From an uncultured Clostridia bacterium (GTDB lineage: Bacteria; Bacillota; Clostridia; Christensenellales; UBA1242), in contig CAKVMD010000010.1 of assembly GCA_934771475.1 (NCBI GenBank), positions 1 to 40,868 on the forward strand: DNA of 40,868 bases, read 5' to 3'. Shown in pieces: positions 24,022 to 32,972 of this stretch; within the stretch, counting starts at the first letter, position 1; every line of letters begins with the position of its first letter. The notes under the pieces were generated by a model, which was not told the origin of the DNA, ran no database searches, and saw only the letters and a program-made list of their open reading frames with translations. The translations under genes and the position numbers were made by a program.

Positions 24022-26286
24022 ATGAACAAAGAGGATAGAAATATAACTTCCGCTTGGCATGATTTTAAAAAGGGAGCATGGCAAAGCGAGATAGATGTAT
24101 CAAACTTTATTGATACAAATTATACCGAGTATAAAGGAAATGACGCCTTTCTTTGTGGCGTCAGCAAAAAGACTGCAAGGGTTTGGGGGAAGTGCGAAAA
24201 ATTACTTGCTAAGGAACGCAAAAAACGTCTTTTGGATGTTGATTTGACCCATATTTCGGGCATTAACAATTTCCCTGCTGGCTATATAGACAAAAGAAAT
24301 GAGGTCATTGTGGGGCTGCAAACGGACAAACCTTTGAAGCGAATTGTTAACCCTTTCGGTGGCATAAGAATGGCAGAGCAGGCGCTTGCTCAATATGGAA
24401 AGAAAATGGATGCGCACTTGCAAGAAATCTTTGACAGTGGGATAAGAAAAACACATAATGATGGAGTGTTTGATTGCTATACGCAAAACATCCGCCTTGC
24501 TCGCAGAAATGGGCTTATTACCGGATTGCCTGACGCCTACGGAAGAGGACGAATAATTGGCGACTATCGCAGAGTTGCCCTTTATGGTGTAGACAGACTG
24601 ATAAATGCTAAAAAGAGAGACTTACTCTCCATTGAAATTACGAGCGAAGAGTCTATGAGGCTAAGAGAAGAGGTTAGCGAACAAATTCGCGCCCTTGAAA
24701 AAATGAAAGACATGGCAAAAAGTTATGGCTTTGATATCTCTCGCTCAGCACTAAATGCGAAAGAGGCGTTCCAGTGGACTTACTTTGGTTACCTTTCAGC
24801 GGTAAAGGAAAACAATGGAGCAGCGATGAGTTTGGGAAGAGTTAGCACTTTCCTTGACGTTTATATAACAAGAGATATGAAGGCGGGCGTGCTGACAGAA
24901 GAAGAGGCGCAAGAACTTGTCGACCAATTCACTATTAAACTTCGTCTTGTTAGACATTTGAGAACTCCCGATTATGATGAGATTTTTGCGGGCGACCCAA
25001 CTTGGGTAACGGAAAGTATAGGTGGAATGCTAGACGAAAAACACAGCCTTGTAACTAAAAACTCTTTTAGGTTTCTTCACAGCCTTATCAACTTAAATCC
25101 TAGTCCAGAACCAAACCTTACTGTGCTTTGGTCAAATGCACTTCCTAAAAATTTTAAAGAGTACGCAGCCAAGATTTCTATTTTGACAGACTCAATTCAA
25201 TATGAGAGCGACGATGAAATGCGCCCACTCTATGGGCACGACTATGCCATTGCTTGTTGTGTTTCAGCGATGAAAGTGGGCAAACAAATGCAGTTCTTTG
25301 GTGCAAGATGCAACCTCGCGAAAAGCCTTTTGTATGCCATTAATGGGGGCGTGGACGAGATAAGGGGAGATAAGGTCGTTGACGGAGTTGAGCCAGACTT
25401 AGACGAAGTTCTCTCATACGATAAGGTCAAAAAGGAATATTTTGCAATGCTTGATAAAGTCGCAAAAACTTATGTTGACGCCATGAATATCATCCATTTT
25501 ATGCATGATAAATATGCTTATGAAGCGGGGCAAATGGCACTGCATGACACTTATGTTGAAAGACTTATGGCGTTTGGAGTGGCAGGGCTTTCGGTTGCAA
25601 CTGACTCTCTTTCGGCAATTAGGTATGCTCGCGTCAAACCAATTCGCAGAGAGATTGGAGAAAATAAAACTATGGTCGCCCAAGACTTTGAAATTGAAGG
25701 CGATTATCCTAAATTTGGAAATGATGACGACCGCGTTGACAAAATTGCTGTCGAAATTTTAAAACACTTTATAAAAGCACTAAAATCACACGCGCTTTAT
25801 AGAGGAGCGAAACACACTCTTTCGGTTTTAACAATAACATCAAATGTTATGTATGGCAAAAAGACGGGCTCTACTCCTGACGGAAGAAAAAAAGGAGAAC
25901 CTTTTGCGCCAGGGGCAAACCCAATGCACGGACGCGACTTTTCGGGCGCACTATGCTCACTCAACAGTGTGGCAAAAATTCCATATAAGGATTGTTGTCA
26001 AGACGGAATTTCAAACACATTTTCAATCGTTCCAAAGGCGTTAGGAAAAGACGAAAAGTCAAGAATTAAAAATCTTGTTTCTATACTGGACGGATATTTC
26101 ATTCAAGGCGCTCAACACATCAATGTAAATGTTCTTGATAGAGAAAAACTTATTGATGCCATGAATCATCCCGAAAAATATCCAAACCTCACAATAAGAG
26201 TCTCTGGTTATGCTGTAAATTTTGTTAAACTTTCAAAAGCCCACCAACTCGAAGTTATAGCAAGGACTTTTCACGAAAAGATATGA
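24022..26286 (+). CDS. pflB: Pyruvate formate-lyase
   Basis: A 754-residue glycyl radical enzyme converting pyruvate and CoA to acetyl-CoA and formate, a hallmark of strict or facultative anaerobes. Adjacent active-site cysteines Cys412-Cys413 lie in AIACCVSAMK. The glycyl radical site is Gly729 in IRVSGYAVNF near the C-terminus. The length is normal. The double cysteine identifies PFL rather than diol dehydratase-type relatives. The start follows AAAGGAGGCAGAA. The last bases overlap the activase start, so the two are translationally coupled. Confidence 0.97.
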   Translation: MNKEDRNITSAWHDFKKGAWQSEIDVSNFIDTNYTEYKGNDAFLCGVSKKTARVWGKCEKLLAKERKKRLLDVDLTHISGINNFPAGYIDKRNEVIVGLQTDKPLKRIVNPFGGIRMAEQALAQYGKKMDAHLQEIFDSGIRKTHNDGVFDCYTQNIRLARRNGLITGLPDAYGRGRIIGDYRRVALYGVDRLINAKKRDLLSIEITSEESMRLREEVSEQIRALEKMKDMAKSYGFDISRSALNAKEAFQWTYFGYLSAVKENNGAAMSLGRVSTFLDVYITRDMKAGVLTEEEAQELVDQFTIKLRLVRHLRTPDYDEIFAGDPTWVTESIGGMLDEKHSLVTKNSFRFLHSLINLNPSPEPNLTVLWSNALPKNFKEYAAKISILTDSIQYESDDEMRPLYGHDYAIACCVSAMKVGKQMQFFGARCNLAKSLLYAINGGVDEIRGDKVVDGVEPDLDEVLSYDKVKKEYFAMLDKVAKTYVDAMNIIHFMHDKYAYEAGQMALHDTYVERLMAFGVAGLSVATDSLSAIRYARVKPIRREIGENKTMVAQDFEIEGDYPKFGNDDDRVDKIAVEILKHFIKALKSHALYRGAKHTLSVLTITSNVMYGKKTGSTPDGRKKGEPFAPGANPMHGRDFSGALCSLNSVAKIPYKDCCQDGISNTFSIVPKALGKDEKSRIKNLVSILDGYFIQGAQHINVNVLDREKLIDAMNHPEKYPNLTIRVSGYAVNFVKLSKAHQLEVIARTFHEKI

Positions 26287-27005
26287 TTAAAGGAAGAATA
26301 TCAAGCCTTGAAAGCATGAGCACCATGGATGGACCCGGGGTCAGATTTGTGGTGTTTATGCAGGGGTGCCATTTGCGATGTGTATATTGCCACAATCCAG
26401 AAACATGGGCGCTGGAAGGTGGACAAATATTGCTATCGCCAAAGGAACTTGTCAATAAGATTTTAAGTTGTAAGCCATATTTTGGCGAAGAGGGCGGAGT
26501 AACTTTTTCTGGCGGGGAGCCTCTTTTGCAACCAGAATTTCTGTTGGAGACACTAAAACTTTGTAAGGCAAACAAAATACACACAGCAGTTGATACCGCT
26601 GGGGTAGGCCTAGGTGATTACGAGAAAATTTTGGAGTTTGTCGACCTTGTTATCCTTGACATTAAGGCGACTGACGAGGCGGAGTATCGTCAAATCACAG
26701 GCAAAGATATGTCGGAATTTAAGCGCTTTTTGAACGCGTGCGTTAAATGTGGCAACAAATTGTGGATAAGGCAAGTTATCGTGCCAAATATAAATGACGA
26801 TGCAGAACATATTGAAAAACTCAATCATTTTTTAAAAGACTTAAATAATATCGAAAGGGTGGAACTTTTACCTTATAAGACGCTCGGAAAAACAAAATAT
26901 GAAAGTTTAGGCATTAAATATCGATTGATGGATACTCCCGAAATGGACGAGGCTAAATGCAACGAACTTGAAAAGCGCGTTTGTTATTTGAAATCTAACA
27001 TTTAA
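26283..27005 (+). CDS. pflA: Pyruvate formate-lyase activating enzyme
   Basis: A 240-residue radical SAM protein with the cluster motif C29-x3-C33-x2-C36 (GCHLRCVYCHN) and a glycine-rich SAM-binding motif VTFSGGEPLLQ. It installs the glycyl radical on PflB under anoxic conditions. The start ATG overlaps the pflB stop as ATGA. The length suits PflA rather than the longer activases with extra ferredoxin domains. Confidence 0.96.
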   Translation: MIKGRISSLESMSTMDGPGVRFVVFMQGCHLRCVYCHNPETWALEGGQILLSPKELVNKILSCKPYFGEEGGVTFSGGEPLLQPEFLLETLKLCKANKIHTAVDTAGVGLGDYEKILEFVDLVILDIKATDEAEYRQITGKDMSEFKRFLNACVKCGNKLWIRQVIVPNINDDAEHIEKLNHFLKDLNNIERVELLPYKTLGKTKYESLGIKYRLMDTPEMDEAKCNELEKRVCYLKSNI

Positions 27006-27157
27006 CAAAATCGTGGCTTGTCAGCCGATAAACTCCTGTGCTAATTTCGAAAATATACATTTTAAAAGAAAAACCTTTGCGCGATTGTGTGAGATAAACG
27101 GTTATTATCAGATGCGCAATGCGTAAAGAGGCTTACTATTTGGTATGGGGATAAACT

Positions 27158-27679
27158 ATGAATAGAAAACTTTATGACAAATTTGCAAATTATTATTTAG
27201 ATAAGTTTAAAAAATATAAAGATTTAAAGATAAAAGTTACAATACCGGTGGATGGTATTATGCATATAGAAATAGGAACGAGTTTGCCAAGTTTTTGTTA
27301 TTTCTTTGGTCTATTTAATAATATGGCGGTTTTCGATGGAATTAATGTTTGTGATGACGGAATAGAATTTGATGATATAAATACGGTTGACACTCAAAAG
27401 ATTTATAATTTAATTGATGAGGAGTTTAAGAAAATATCTGCAATAATAGAAGGAGGTATTTTCATGTTTTGTTATAAAGACGGACAAGAAGAAGTTGCAA
27501 CCTCTACCGATGTTTTAGATAGAAATAAACTTTTAAAAAATTTAGATATACGAGAATTTTACAACAAAAACAAAGTTAAAGTTGACCCACCATTTGAAGA
27601 ACTTGACAGGATAGAACTTAAAGATTTTTATAATAATGTAGTTTATGAATACGATGTGTCGAAGAAAGAAGAGAGATAA
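27158..27679 (+). CDS. Unknown protein, first of a tandem paralogue pair (173 aa)
   Basis: A cytosolic-looking protein with no signal or membrane helix, preceded by GGTATGGGGATAAACT. The N-terminal 110 residues are mixed alpha/beta. The C-terminal 65 residues, from EEVATSTDVLDRNK to VYEYDVSKK, are almost identical to those of the gene at 27840, whereas the N-terminal parts of the two are only distantly similar. The pair resembles tandem immunity or effector-type genes in layout, but no family is recognised. The region upstream of each gene is also duplicated. Confidence 0.65.
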   Translation: MNRKLYDKFANYYLDKFKKYKDLKIKVTIPVDGIMHIEIGTSLPSFCYFFGLFNNMAVFDGINVCDDGIEFDDINTVDTQKIYNLIDEEFKKISAIIEGGIFMFCYKDGQEEVATSTDVLDRNKLLKNLDIREFYNKNKVKVDPPFEELDRIELKDFYNNVVYEYDVSKKEER

Positions 27680-28449
27680 ACTATCGCCTAAGTTTACGCT
27701 ACAACTTCGTGGGGAAAATATTTTTGAATAAAATTTTGTTAAAAAGAAAAAAGCCTAAACGCGATTGCGTCGAGTAAATGGTTTTATCAAATGAGCAATG
27801 CATAAAAAGACTTCCAAATTTGGTATGGGGATAAAATATATGAATAAATCAAACACAATATATGAGAAATATGGCAATTATTTTTTAAAGGATTTTCTTG
27901 TTAATAAGAATTTAAAATTTGATATTGTAAAAAATGACGAAAATATGTTTGCGGTTTATATTTATTCAAAGTCTGATTTTTGCATTTTTTTGCGTGTCGA
28001 GAAAACAATGATTTACTTAGACGGAACTTGTTTTATTGATGAGGGAGATGAGTTTGAAGATATAACAAAGATACCAGAAAATGAAATCTACTCTTATTTA
28101 GATAAATATATAGACATCTTAAAGGTGTTTTTTGATAATTGTATTATACTTTATGCATTTAAAAATGGCAAAGAAGAAGTTGCAACCTCTACCGATGTTT
28201 TAGATAGAAATAAACTTTTAAAAAATTTAGATATACGAGAATTTTATAACAAAAACAAAGTTAGAGTTGACCCACCATTTGAAGAACTGGACAGAATAGA
28301 ACTTAAAGATTTTTACAATAACATAGTTTATGAATACGATGTGTCGAAGAAAAAAGACAATTAAACTCTTGCCTAAGTTTACGCCACAACCGCGTGGCAA
28401 AAATATTTTTGAATAAAATTTTATTGAAAAGAAAAAAGCCTAAACGCGA
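27486..28449 (+). repeat. Near-identical 279-base block repeated at 685-base spacing
   Basis: Bases 27486-27764 and 28171-28449 align without a gap and with few substitutions. The block covers the last 65 or so codons of both paralogues plus 85 bases of 3' flank, including part of the tRNA terminator (AAAAAAGCCTAAACGCGA). Upstream of the block similarity falls sharply. Confidence 0.85.
27840..28364 (+). CDS. Unknown protein, second of a tandem paralogue pair (174 aa)
   Basis: Begins at the ATG behind GGTATGGGGATAAAATAT, a leader matching that of the first copy. The N-terminal half can be aligned with the first copy (similar YEKYGNYFLKDF and FEDI motifs) but differs at most positions. The C-terminal half is nearly identical, and a few substitutions there are silent or conservative (Lys to Arg, Val to Ile). 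This pattern indicates both genes encode proteins under constraint. Function unknown. Confidence 0.65.
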   Translation: MNKSNTIYEKYGNYFLKDFLVNKNLKFDIVKNDENMFAVYIYSKSDFCIFLRVEKTMIYLDGTCFIDEGDEFEDITKIPENEIYSYLDKYIDILKVFFDNCIILYAFKNGKEEVATSTDVLDRNKLLKNLDIREFYNKNKVRVDPPFEELDRIELKDFYNNIVYEYDVSKKKDN

Positions 28450-28463
28450 CTGTTTAGGCTTTT
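28431..28463 (-). terminator. Terminator of tRNA-Met, active in both directions
   Basis: A stem AAAAGCCTAAAC...GTTTAGGCTTTT. Read on the reverse strand, it directly follows the tRNA 3' end and finishes in a run of T. It also ends the paralogue pair on the forward strand. Confidence 0.8.
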
Positions 28464-28464
28464 A

Positions 28465-28541
28465 TGGTAGCAGCAACTGGGATCGAACCAGTGACCTCAA
28501 GAGTATGAATCTTGCGCTCTAGCCAGCTGAGCTATGCTGCC
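28465..28541 (-). tRNA. tRNA-Met (anticodon CAT)
   Basis: On the reverse strand the sequence starts GGCAGCA, with a D arm (AGCTCAGCTGGCTAGAGC), anticodon stem-loop CAAGA-TTCATAC-TCTTG giving anticodon CAT, T arm ACTGG-TTCGATC-CCAGT, and 3' strand TGCTGCT, A, then an encoded CCA. The first base pair is G-T, not the unpaired C-A of initiator tRNA, so an elongator is indicated. A CAT anticodon could also be a lysidine-modified tRNA-Ile; the overall sequence looks more like Met. Confidence 0.93.
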
Positions 28542-28700
28542 ATATCTTTAAAGACATAAGTGATTATATTAAAAAATGTCGTCATTGTCAAGAGAAATAG
28601 ATAAATTTTTGCCTCTTTTGACAAATTATTGGTTTAAAAAAGGGCTAAACGCTTTGAAAATCGGCGCAAAAATCTTATAATTATGGTAAGGAGATGTAAT

Positions 28701-29123
28701 ATGCTAGTAGATGAAATTAAAAAAGCAAACATTCAAGCGATGAAGGATAAGGATGCTGTTGCGAGAAGCATTTATTCTGTTATTATGAACAAAATCATGC
28801 TTGAAACTATTAAGAAGAGAGAAAAGGGTGAAGAAATCAATGATGCTGACGTGTCAAACATTCTTCAAAAGACTATTAAAGAACTCACCGAAGAAGGCGA
28901 AAACTATGCAAAAGTAGGAAACCGCGAAGAAGAGGGAAAAATCAAGCGTCAAATTGAAATTGCAAGTGCATACTTGCCAAAAATGCTTTCAAGTGAAGAA
29001 ATAAAAGAGATTATTTTAGGGCTTGAAGATAAAAGCATTCCAAGCGTTATGAAACATTTTAAGTTAAACTATAACGGAAAGAGTGATATGCGTATGGTTC
29101 AAGAGGTTTTAAAAAACCTATAA
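28701..29123 (+). CDS. yqeY: YqeY/GatB-like domain protein
   Basis: A 140-residue helical protein, ATG behind TAAGGAGATGTAAT. The conserved pattern (KDAVARSIYSVIMNKI...RQIEIASAYLPKMLSSEEI...G.SDMRMVQEVL) fits the YqeY family, which resembles the tail domain of GatB, the amidotransferase subunit that contacts tRNA. Stand-alone YqeY proteins are widespread and their exact role is unsettled. The stop overlaps the next start by one base, so it is cotranscribed with the phosphoesterase. Confidence 0.92.
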   Translation: MLVDEIKKANIQAMKDKDAVARSIYSVIMNKIMLETIKKREKGEEINDADVSNILQKTIKELTEEGENYAKVGNREEEGKIKRQIEIASAYLPKMLSSEEIKEIILGLEDKSIPSVMKHFKLNYNGKSDMRMVQEVLKNL

Positions 29124-29824
29124 TGAAAATTTTCGCCATAAGTGATTTGCACCTTTCGGTTAATAATCCCAAGCCAATGGACATATTTGGCCCTGTTTGG
29201 GAGGGGTATTTAGACAAGATTTTTGCCGAGTGGAAAGAAAAAGTTGGGGAGGAGGATATAGTTCTCCTTGCTGGTGATTTTTCGTGGGCAATGAGGCTTG
29301 AAGATTCCATAAACGATTTCAATCTTTTAAAAGACTTGCCGGGGCGCAAGATTATCATTCGAGGAAATCATGACTATTGGTGGAAATCTATTTCAGCGGT
29401 CAGAGCAATCTTGCCTCATAACATGATGGCAATCCAAAATGACGCAATAAGATTTGATGGAATAGTTATTTGTGGAACGCGTGGCTGGCAAGTCCTTGAA
29501 AAAGGGGCTCAGAGGACAAGCGAAGACCAAAAAATCTATGACCGAGAGGTTCTGAGACTTGAAATGACTTTGTCGGCGGGGAAGAAACTTATGCAAGAAA
29601 ATGATATCCTTGTTTGCATGATGCATTATCCACCTATGAATTTTGCCAAGGAAGATAGTGAGTTCTCGTCGCTAATTGAGAAATTTGGTGTGAATAAAGT
29701 GGTCTATGGTCATTTGCATGGCTACAAAAATCCACTTCTTCAATATGAAAAAAACGGAGTGGAATACTATTTGACTTCTTGTGATGAGACGAAGAATCAA
29801 TTAGTTTTTATTGCAGAGGTTTAA
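29123..29824 (+). CDS. Calcineurin-like metallophosphoesterase
   Basis: A 233-residue protein with all the metal ligand motifs of the family: DLH (residues 8-10), AGDFSW, GNHDYWW, MHYPP and GHLHG near the C-terminus. It is cytosolic, with no signal peptide. The GNHDYWW form is shared by a Gram-positive subfamily often annotated as serine/threonine phosphatase-like, but the substrate is unknown. Translationally coupled to yqeY. Confidence 0.92.
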   Translation: MKIFAISDLHLSVNNPKPMDIFGPVWEGYLDKIFAEWKEKVGEEDIVLLAGDFSWAMRLEDSINDFNLLKDLPGRKIIIRGNHDYWWKSISAVRAILPHNMMAIQNDAIRFDGIVICGTRGWQVLEKGAQRTSEDQKIYDREVLRLEMTLSAGKKLMQENDILVCMMHYPPMNFAKEDSEFSSLIEKFGVNKVVYGHLHGYKNPLLQYEKNGVEYYLTSCDETKNQLVFIAEV

Positions 29825-29859
29825 CAAAAGCGTTAGATGTCAAAAATAAATATTATTAA

Positions 29860-29888
29860 TTGACAAAAATTTCTATATAGTGTAGAAT
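29860..29888 (+). promoter_or_regulatory. Promoter of the lipoprotein gene
   Basis: Consensus TTGACA (29860-29865), a 17-base spacer and TAGAAT (29883-29888), about 23 bases before the ATG. Confidence 0.82.
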
Positions 29889-29911
29889 ATAAGACGAAAA
29901 ACGGAGAAAAC

Positions 29912-31237
29912 ATGAAAAAATATTTGATTTCGCTTTGCTCATTTGTGTTTTGCGTGGCCCTAATTCTTACTGGTTGCGCAACAGTGGGTGATGTTTATGT
30001 AAATGGGAAATTAGCATATTTTGACGATATTGCTTATTTTGAGGGGCAAGTTGCTGTGGTCGGCGACTACCTTTACTATGCAAATGGTTTTACAGACATA
30101 ACTGTTGACAATTTTAACTATGGCGCTTCGTCAAAGAACACAAATCTTTCAAGAATTAAAATTTCATCAGGGCTAAGTTACGAAAAAGATGTTGAGGACA
30201 AACAAAACACAAGCCCAAAAGGCATTGAGTCTGTTTCAAATAAACTTGTAGGATACAAAAACCAATATATGTTTGCACTCGGCTCTTACCTTTACTTTAC
30301 AAGCGCCAACACGCACAAAACCAAAGATGCAGAAAACGACTTCTCACAAGTTTCGATTTTCCGCGTAAAATTTAATGGCGACGGGCAAGAAGAATTAGGA
30401 ACTTTTAAGCATGACGACAACAGCATATTAAGAGCAGTTAAGGACGGAAACGACTTTTACTACCTTATAACTGTCCCTGCAAATGACAGCAAAACTGATG
30501 TTTATTCAATAAAGATTGGAGATAACTGCGAAAAGGCTAAAAAGATTGTTGAAAATGCCGAAAGTGTTGTGCTCTGCGATGAAACTTCAACAGTAAAAAA
30601 TGTTATTTACACTGTCGATGCAGAAGACTTTACTGACTCTACCGACTGCGTAAAAGCGGTTGCTCTTAACGGAGACAGCCTTGACAACCTTGATAATGGA
30701 GTTTCTGGTGAGACAATCACACTCAATGGAAGAGTTGGGGACGAAATCTTCTATTCTCGCATTCACACAGCAATAAAAACCGAGATTTACCATAAGAATA
30801 TTGCTGGGCAATCAACAAGTTTTGCAAGCGGAAGAGTTATCTATAATGCAAATAAAATTAACCAAGTAACTGGTGTTGCTGACGGATATATGTTTATAAG
30901 CGATGCAAGCAAGTCGGTTATGTATAAAGGTGATTTTGAAAAGGATGCTCAATGTATTCTCGAAAGCGGAGAATACACCGATGTTTTATTTACTGACGGA
31001 GAATATATCTACTATTCAAATGCCACTTCAATTTCAAGAGTAAGTGTGTTAACAAAAGAAAAACAAACACTTGCCTCAATGACTGCAATTATTTCAGGAC
31101 AGTGCGGATATGACGGAGAATATGTTTACTATTTTGCACAACTTGAAAATCAAGACAGCACTGACGCAGATACAAACTATTATATGTATCGTGTTGACAA
31201 AGAGGGTAACTTTGCACTTGTAGGTAAAACAAAATAA
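29912..31237 (+). CDS. Lipoprotein with propeller-like repeats
   Basis: A 441-residue protein with a signal peptide and lipobox LTGC (Cys22), so it is anchored outside the membrane. The rest has recurrent beta motifs with paired tyrosines (GDYLYYANG, GSYLYFTSA, GEYIYYSNA, GEYVYYFAQ) alternating with Arg-Val or Arg-Ile strands, typical of the DUF5050-like beta-propeller proteins of Clostridia. The start follows ACGGAGAAAAC. It is monocistronic, between its own promoter and terminator. Ligand unknown. Confidence 0.82.
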   Translation: MKKYLISLCSFVFCVALILTGCATVGDVYVNGKLAYFDDIAYFEGQVAVVGDYLYYANGFTDITVDNFNYGASSKNTNLSRIKISSGLSYEKDVEDKQNTSPKGIESVSNKLVGYKNQYMFALGSYLYFTSANTHKTKDAENDFSQVSIFRVKFNGDGQEELGTFKHDDNSILRAVKDGNDFYYLITVPANDSKTDVYSIKIGDNCEKAKKIVENAESVVLCDETSTVKNVIYTVDAEDFTDSTDCVKAVALNGDSLDNLDNGVSGETITLNGRVGDEIFYSRIHTAIKTEIYHKNIAGQSTSFASGRVIYNANKINQVTGVADGYMFISDASKSVMYKGDFEKDAQCILESGEYTDVLFTDGEYIYYSNATSISRVSVLTKEKQTLASMTAIISGQCGYDGEYVYYFAQLENQDSTDADTNYYMYRVDKEGNFALVGKTK

Positions 31238-31242
31238 GTTTC

Positions 31243-31272
31243 AAAAAGGCTTAACAAAGTTAAGTCTTTTTT
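31243..31272 (+). terminator. Terminator of the lipoprotein gene
   Basis: AAAAAGGCTTAAC (31243-31255), loop AAA, then GTTAAGTCTTTTTT. Confidence 0.88.
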
Positions 31273-31335
31273 GTTTGTCTTATGCTGGAAGAGAAATGCT
31301 CGCGACAAAACGAGCCAAAAGTTCATTCATTTATC

Positions 31336-31363
31336 TTGACAAAAAATAAATTTGTGTTAAACT
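31336..31363 (+). promoter_or_regulatory. Promoter of the 185-residue paralogue gene
   Basis: TTGACA (31336-31341), then TAAACT after 16 bases; an alternative TATATA lies slightly further on. The ATG at 31391 follows with AATAGGAGATT. Confidence 0.6.
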
Positions 31364-31390
31364 ATATAAGTAAATAGGAGATTAAATTTT

Positions 31391-31948
31391 ATGTTTGTTA
31401 GAGCTTTTGAAGGGGATAAAGATAGCATTAAAAGCGTGGCGAGATTACTTAAAAGAGAAGATATAGACATTTGTATCAGAAAGGTTGACCCTTGCAATTT
31501 CTATGCAGTGAGCGTTCATCCTTCTGCGTATGTTGAGAGCCTTGAACTTGCAAGCAAAAAACTTCCTGAGAAAAAAGCAAGAGGTCTTGATGTTGTTTAT
31601 CCAGATGGCTATGGAAAATTAAACCTTCATTTTCTTACAAAGATTGCCTTTACTCACTTAGGTGAAAGCAATATGATGCCAATTTTTGGTAGTGAAAACG
31701 AGGAACAGATAGAAAGGCTTACAAGTCGTCTTAGGGCGTTTAATATTGAGGTTCAGGATGGCCTAGTTAAAATTGTATGGGTTGATAAGGCAAGTTATGT
31801 TTATGCTTTGTTGCTTGGAAGTGATGTTTGCGTGCTGGATAGGTTAAACTCAGTGTATGCCATTGCGCCAGACAGAGGAAACTATCTAGACATTCAAAAA
31901 CTTTCTTCAATGTCATCTAAATTGTTACAAGACTCTGAAAGAGAATAA
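31391..31948 (+). CDS. Unknown protein, paralogue of the gene at 32189 (185 aa)
   Basis: Starts MFVRAFEG.KDSIKSVA, shared almost exactly with the protein at 32189. The two also share ICIRKV, a KIVWVDKASYVYAL or QVVWVDQKDYVSAL core, and AI(A/S)PDR near the C-terminus. It is cytosolic, mixed alpha/beta, with no membrane helix. I recognise no family. Each copy has its own promoter and terminator, so they are separately controlled duplicates rather than an operon. Confidence 0.75.
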   Translation: MFVRAFEGDKDSIKSVARLLKREDIDICIRKVDPCNFYAVSVHPSAYVESLELASKKLPEKKARGLDVVYPDGYGKLNLHFLTKIAFTHLGESNMMPIFGSENEEQIERLTSRLRAFNIEVQDGLVKIVWVDKASYVYALLLGSDVCVLDRLNSVYAIAPDRGNYLDIQKLSSMSSKLLQDSERE

Positions 31949-31983
31949 ATGAAATATAACAAAATTATAATGTAATAAAAAAT

Positions 31984-32008
31984 GCTGGTCAGTGTGGCCA
32001 GTTTTTTT
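31984..32008 (+). terminator. Terminator after the 185-residue gene
   Basis: CTGGTC (31985-31990) pairs with GGCCAG (31996-32001), followed by seven T. Confidence 0.8.
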
Positions 32009-32128
32009 GTGCTCAGAATTTTTAAGTGGATGGAAACAGTTTTTAAGCATGTTAGCGCTTTCAGTTCTACCGCTTGCTGGCCTGCTTAGTAAATTTAATG
32101 CTTGCGCGAGAGACTTTTTGATTTTGTA

Positions 32129-32156
32129 TTGACAAACTTTAAAAATGTGATAAAAT
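32129..32156 (+). promoter_or_regulatory. Promoter of the 191-residue paralogue gene
   Basis: Consensus TTGACA (32129-32134), a 16-base spacer and TAAAAT (32151-32156). Confidence 0.75.
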
Positions 32157-32188
32157 TATAAAAAATAAATAAATATCGGGAGGAAATT

Positions 32189-32764
32189 ATGTTAATAAGA
32201 ACTTTTGAAGGAAGCAAAGATAGCATTAAGAGTGTTGCAACACTTCTCCACTATAAAGGCATGGAGATTTGCATAAGAAAAGTAAATAGAGAGGGGTTGT
32301 TTGCCATCAGCGTTAATGGAGAAGACTATATGGACGCCATAGAACTGACAGGGAAACATCTTCCAAAGAATATAGCAAAAGGAATCAATGTTATCGCGCC
32401 AGACGGTACTACAAAGTCAAACCTTTACTTTTTCGCAAGAATTCCATTCTTAAATCCTCGTGAAAGTAAAATTGTGCCTGTATTTGACAGTGAAAAATTT
32501 GAAAGTGCAAACTTAATAGCAGACGACTTAACATTAAGAGGCAAGAAGGCTAAGGTAACAGTTGGATATAAACAAGTTGTATGGGTAGACCAGAAAGATT
32601 ATGTTTCTGCGCTCGTTCTTGGAACTGGACTTTGTGCAAAAGAGGGGATAACTGATGTTAGAGCGATTTCTCCTGACAGAGCACAATTCCTTGACAAAGA
32701 AGGCCTTCAAGCGCGTTATGACCGCCTTTGGGGTAATATCTCAACCGAAAGAGAAAATGGATAG
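32189..32764 (+). CDS. Unknown protein, paralogue of the gene at 31391 (191 aa)
   Basis: ATG behind CGGGAGGAAATT. Similar over its full length to the 185-residue protein upstream (shared FEGxKDSIKSVAxLL, ICIRKV, VWVD, SPDR). The middle differs most, where it has a more basic RGKKAKVTVG segment. No signal peptide or known catalytic motif. The full-length conservation and good expression signals show that it is a real gene. Function unknown. Confidence 0.75.
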   Translation: MLIRTFEGSKDSIKSVATLLHYKGMEICIRKVNREGLFAISVNGEDYMDAIELTGKHLPKNIAKGINVIAPDGTTKSNLYFFARIPFLNPRESKIVPVFDSEKFESANLIADDLTLRGKKAKVTVGYKQVVWVDQKDYVSALVLGTGLCAKEGITDVRAISPDRAQFLDKEGLQARYDRLWGNISTERENG

Positions 32765-32828
32765 CCTTTATCGTTATACAGTTTGGAATTGCATATTATA
32801 GTGAATAAATGATAATTTTTATATAACT

Positions 32829-32873
32829 AAAAAAGAGCAAGCCTAGCGATTTTATCGCTGATTGCTCTTTTTT
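32829..32873. terminator. Bidirectional terminator
   Basis: AAAAAAGAGCAA (32829-32840) and TTGCTCTTTTTT (32862-32873) with an inner AGCGAT/ATCGCT stem. It sits between convergent genes at 32764 and 32973 and could stop transcription from both sides. Confidence 0.88.
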
Positions 32874-32972
32874 AGCATCTACTAAGAGGAGTTCCTTAAA
32901 AATGAGTTAATCGTAGTGGCTGGCAAGGCAAAAGATATTTATTGAATTACTTCTTTTAATAATTGTAAATTT

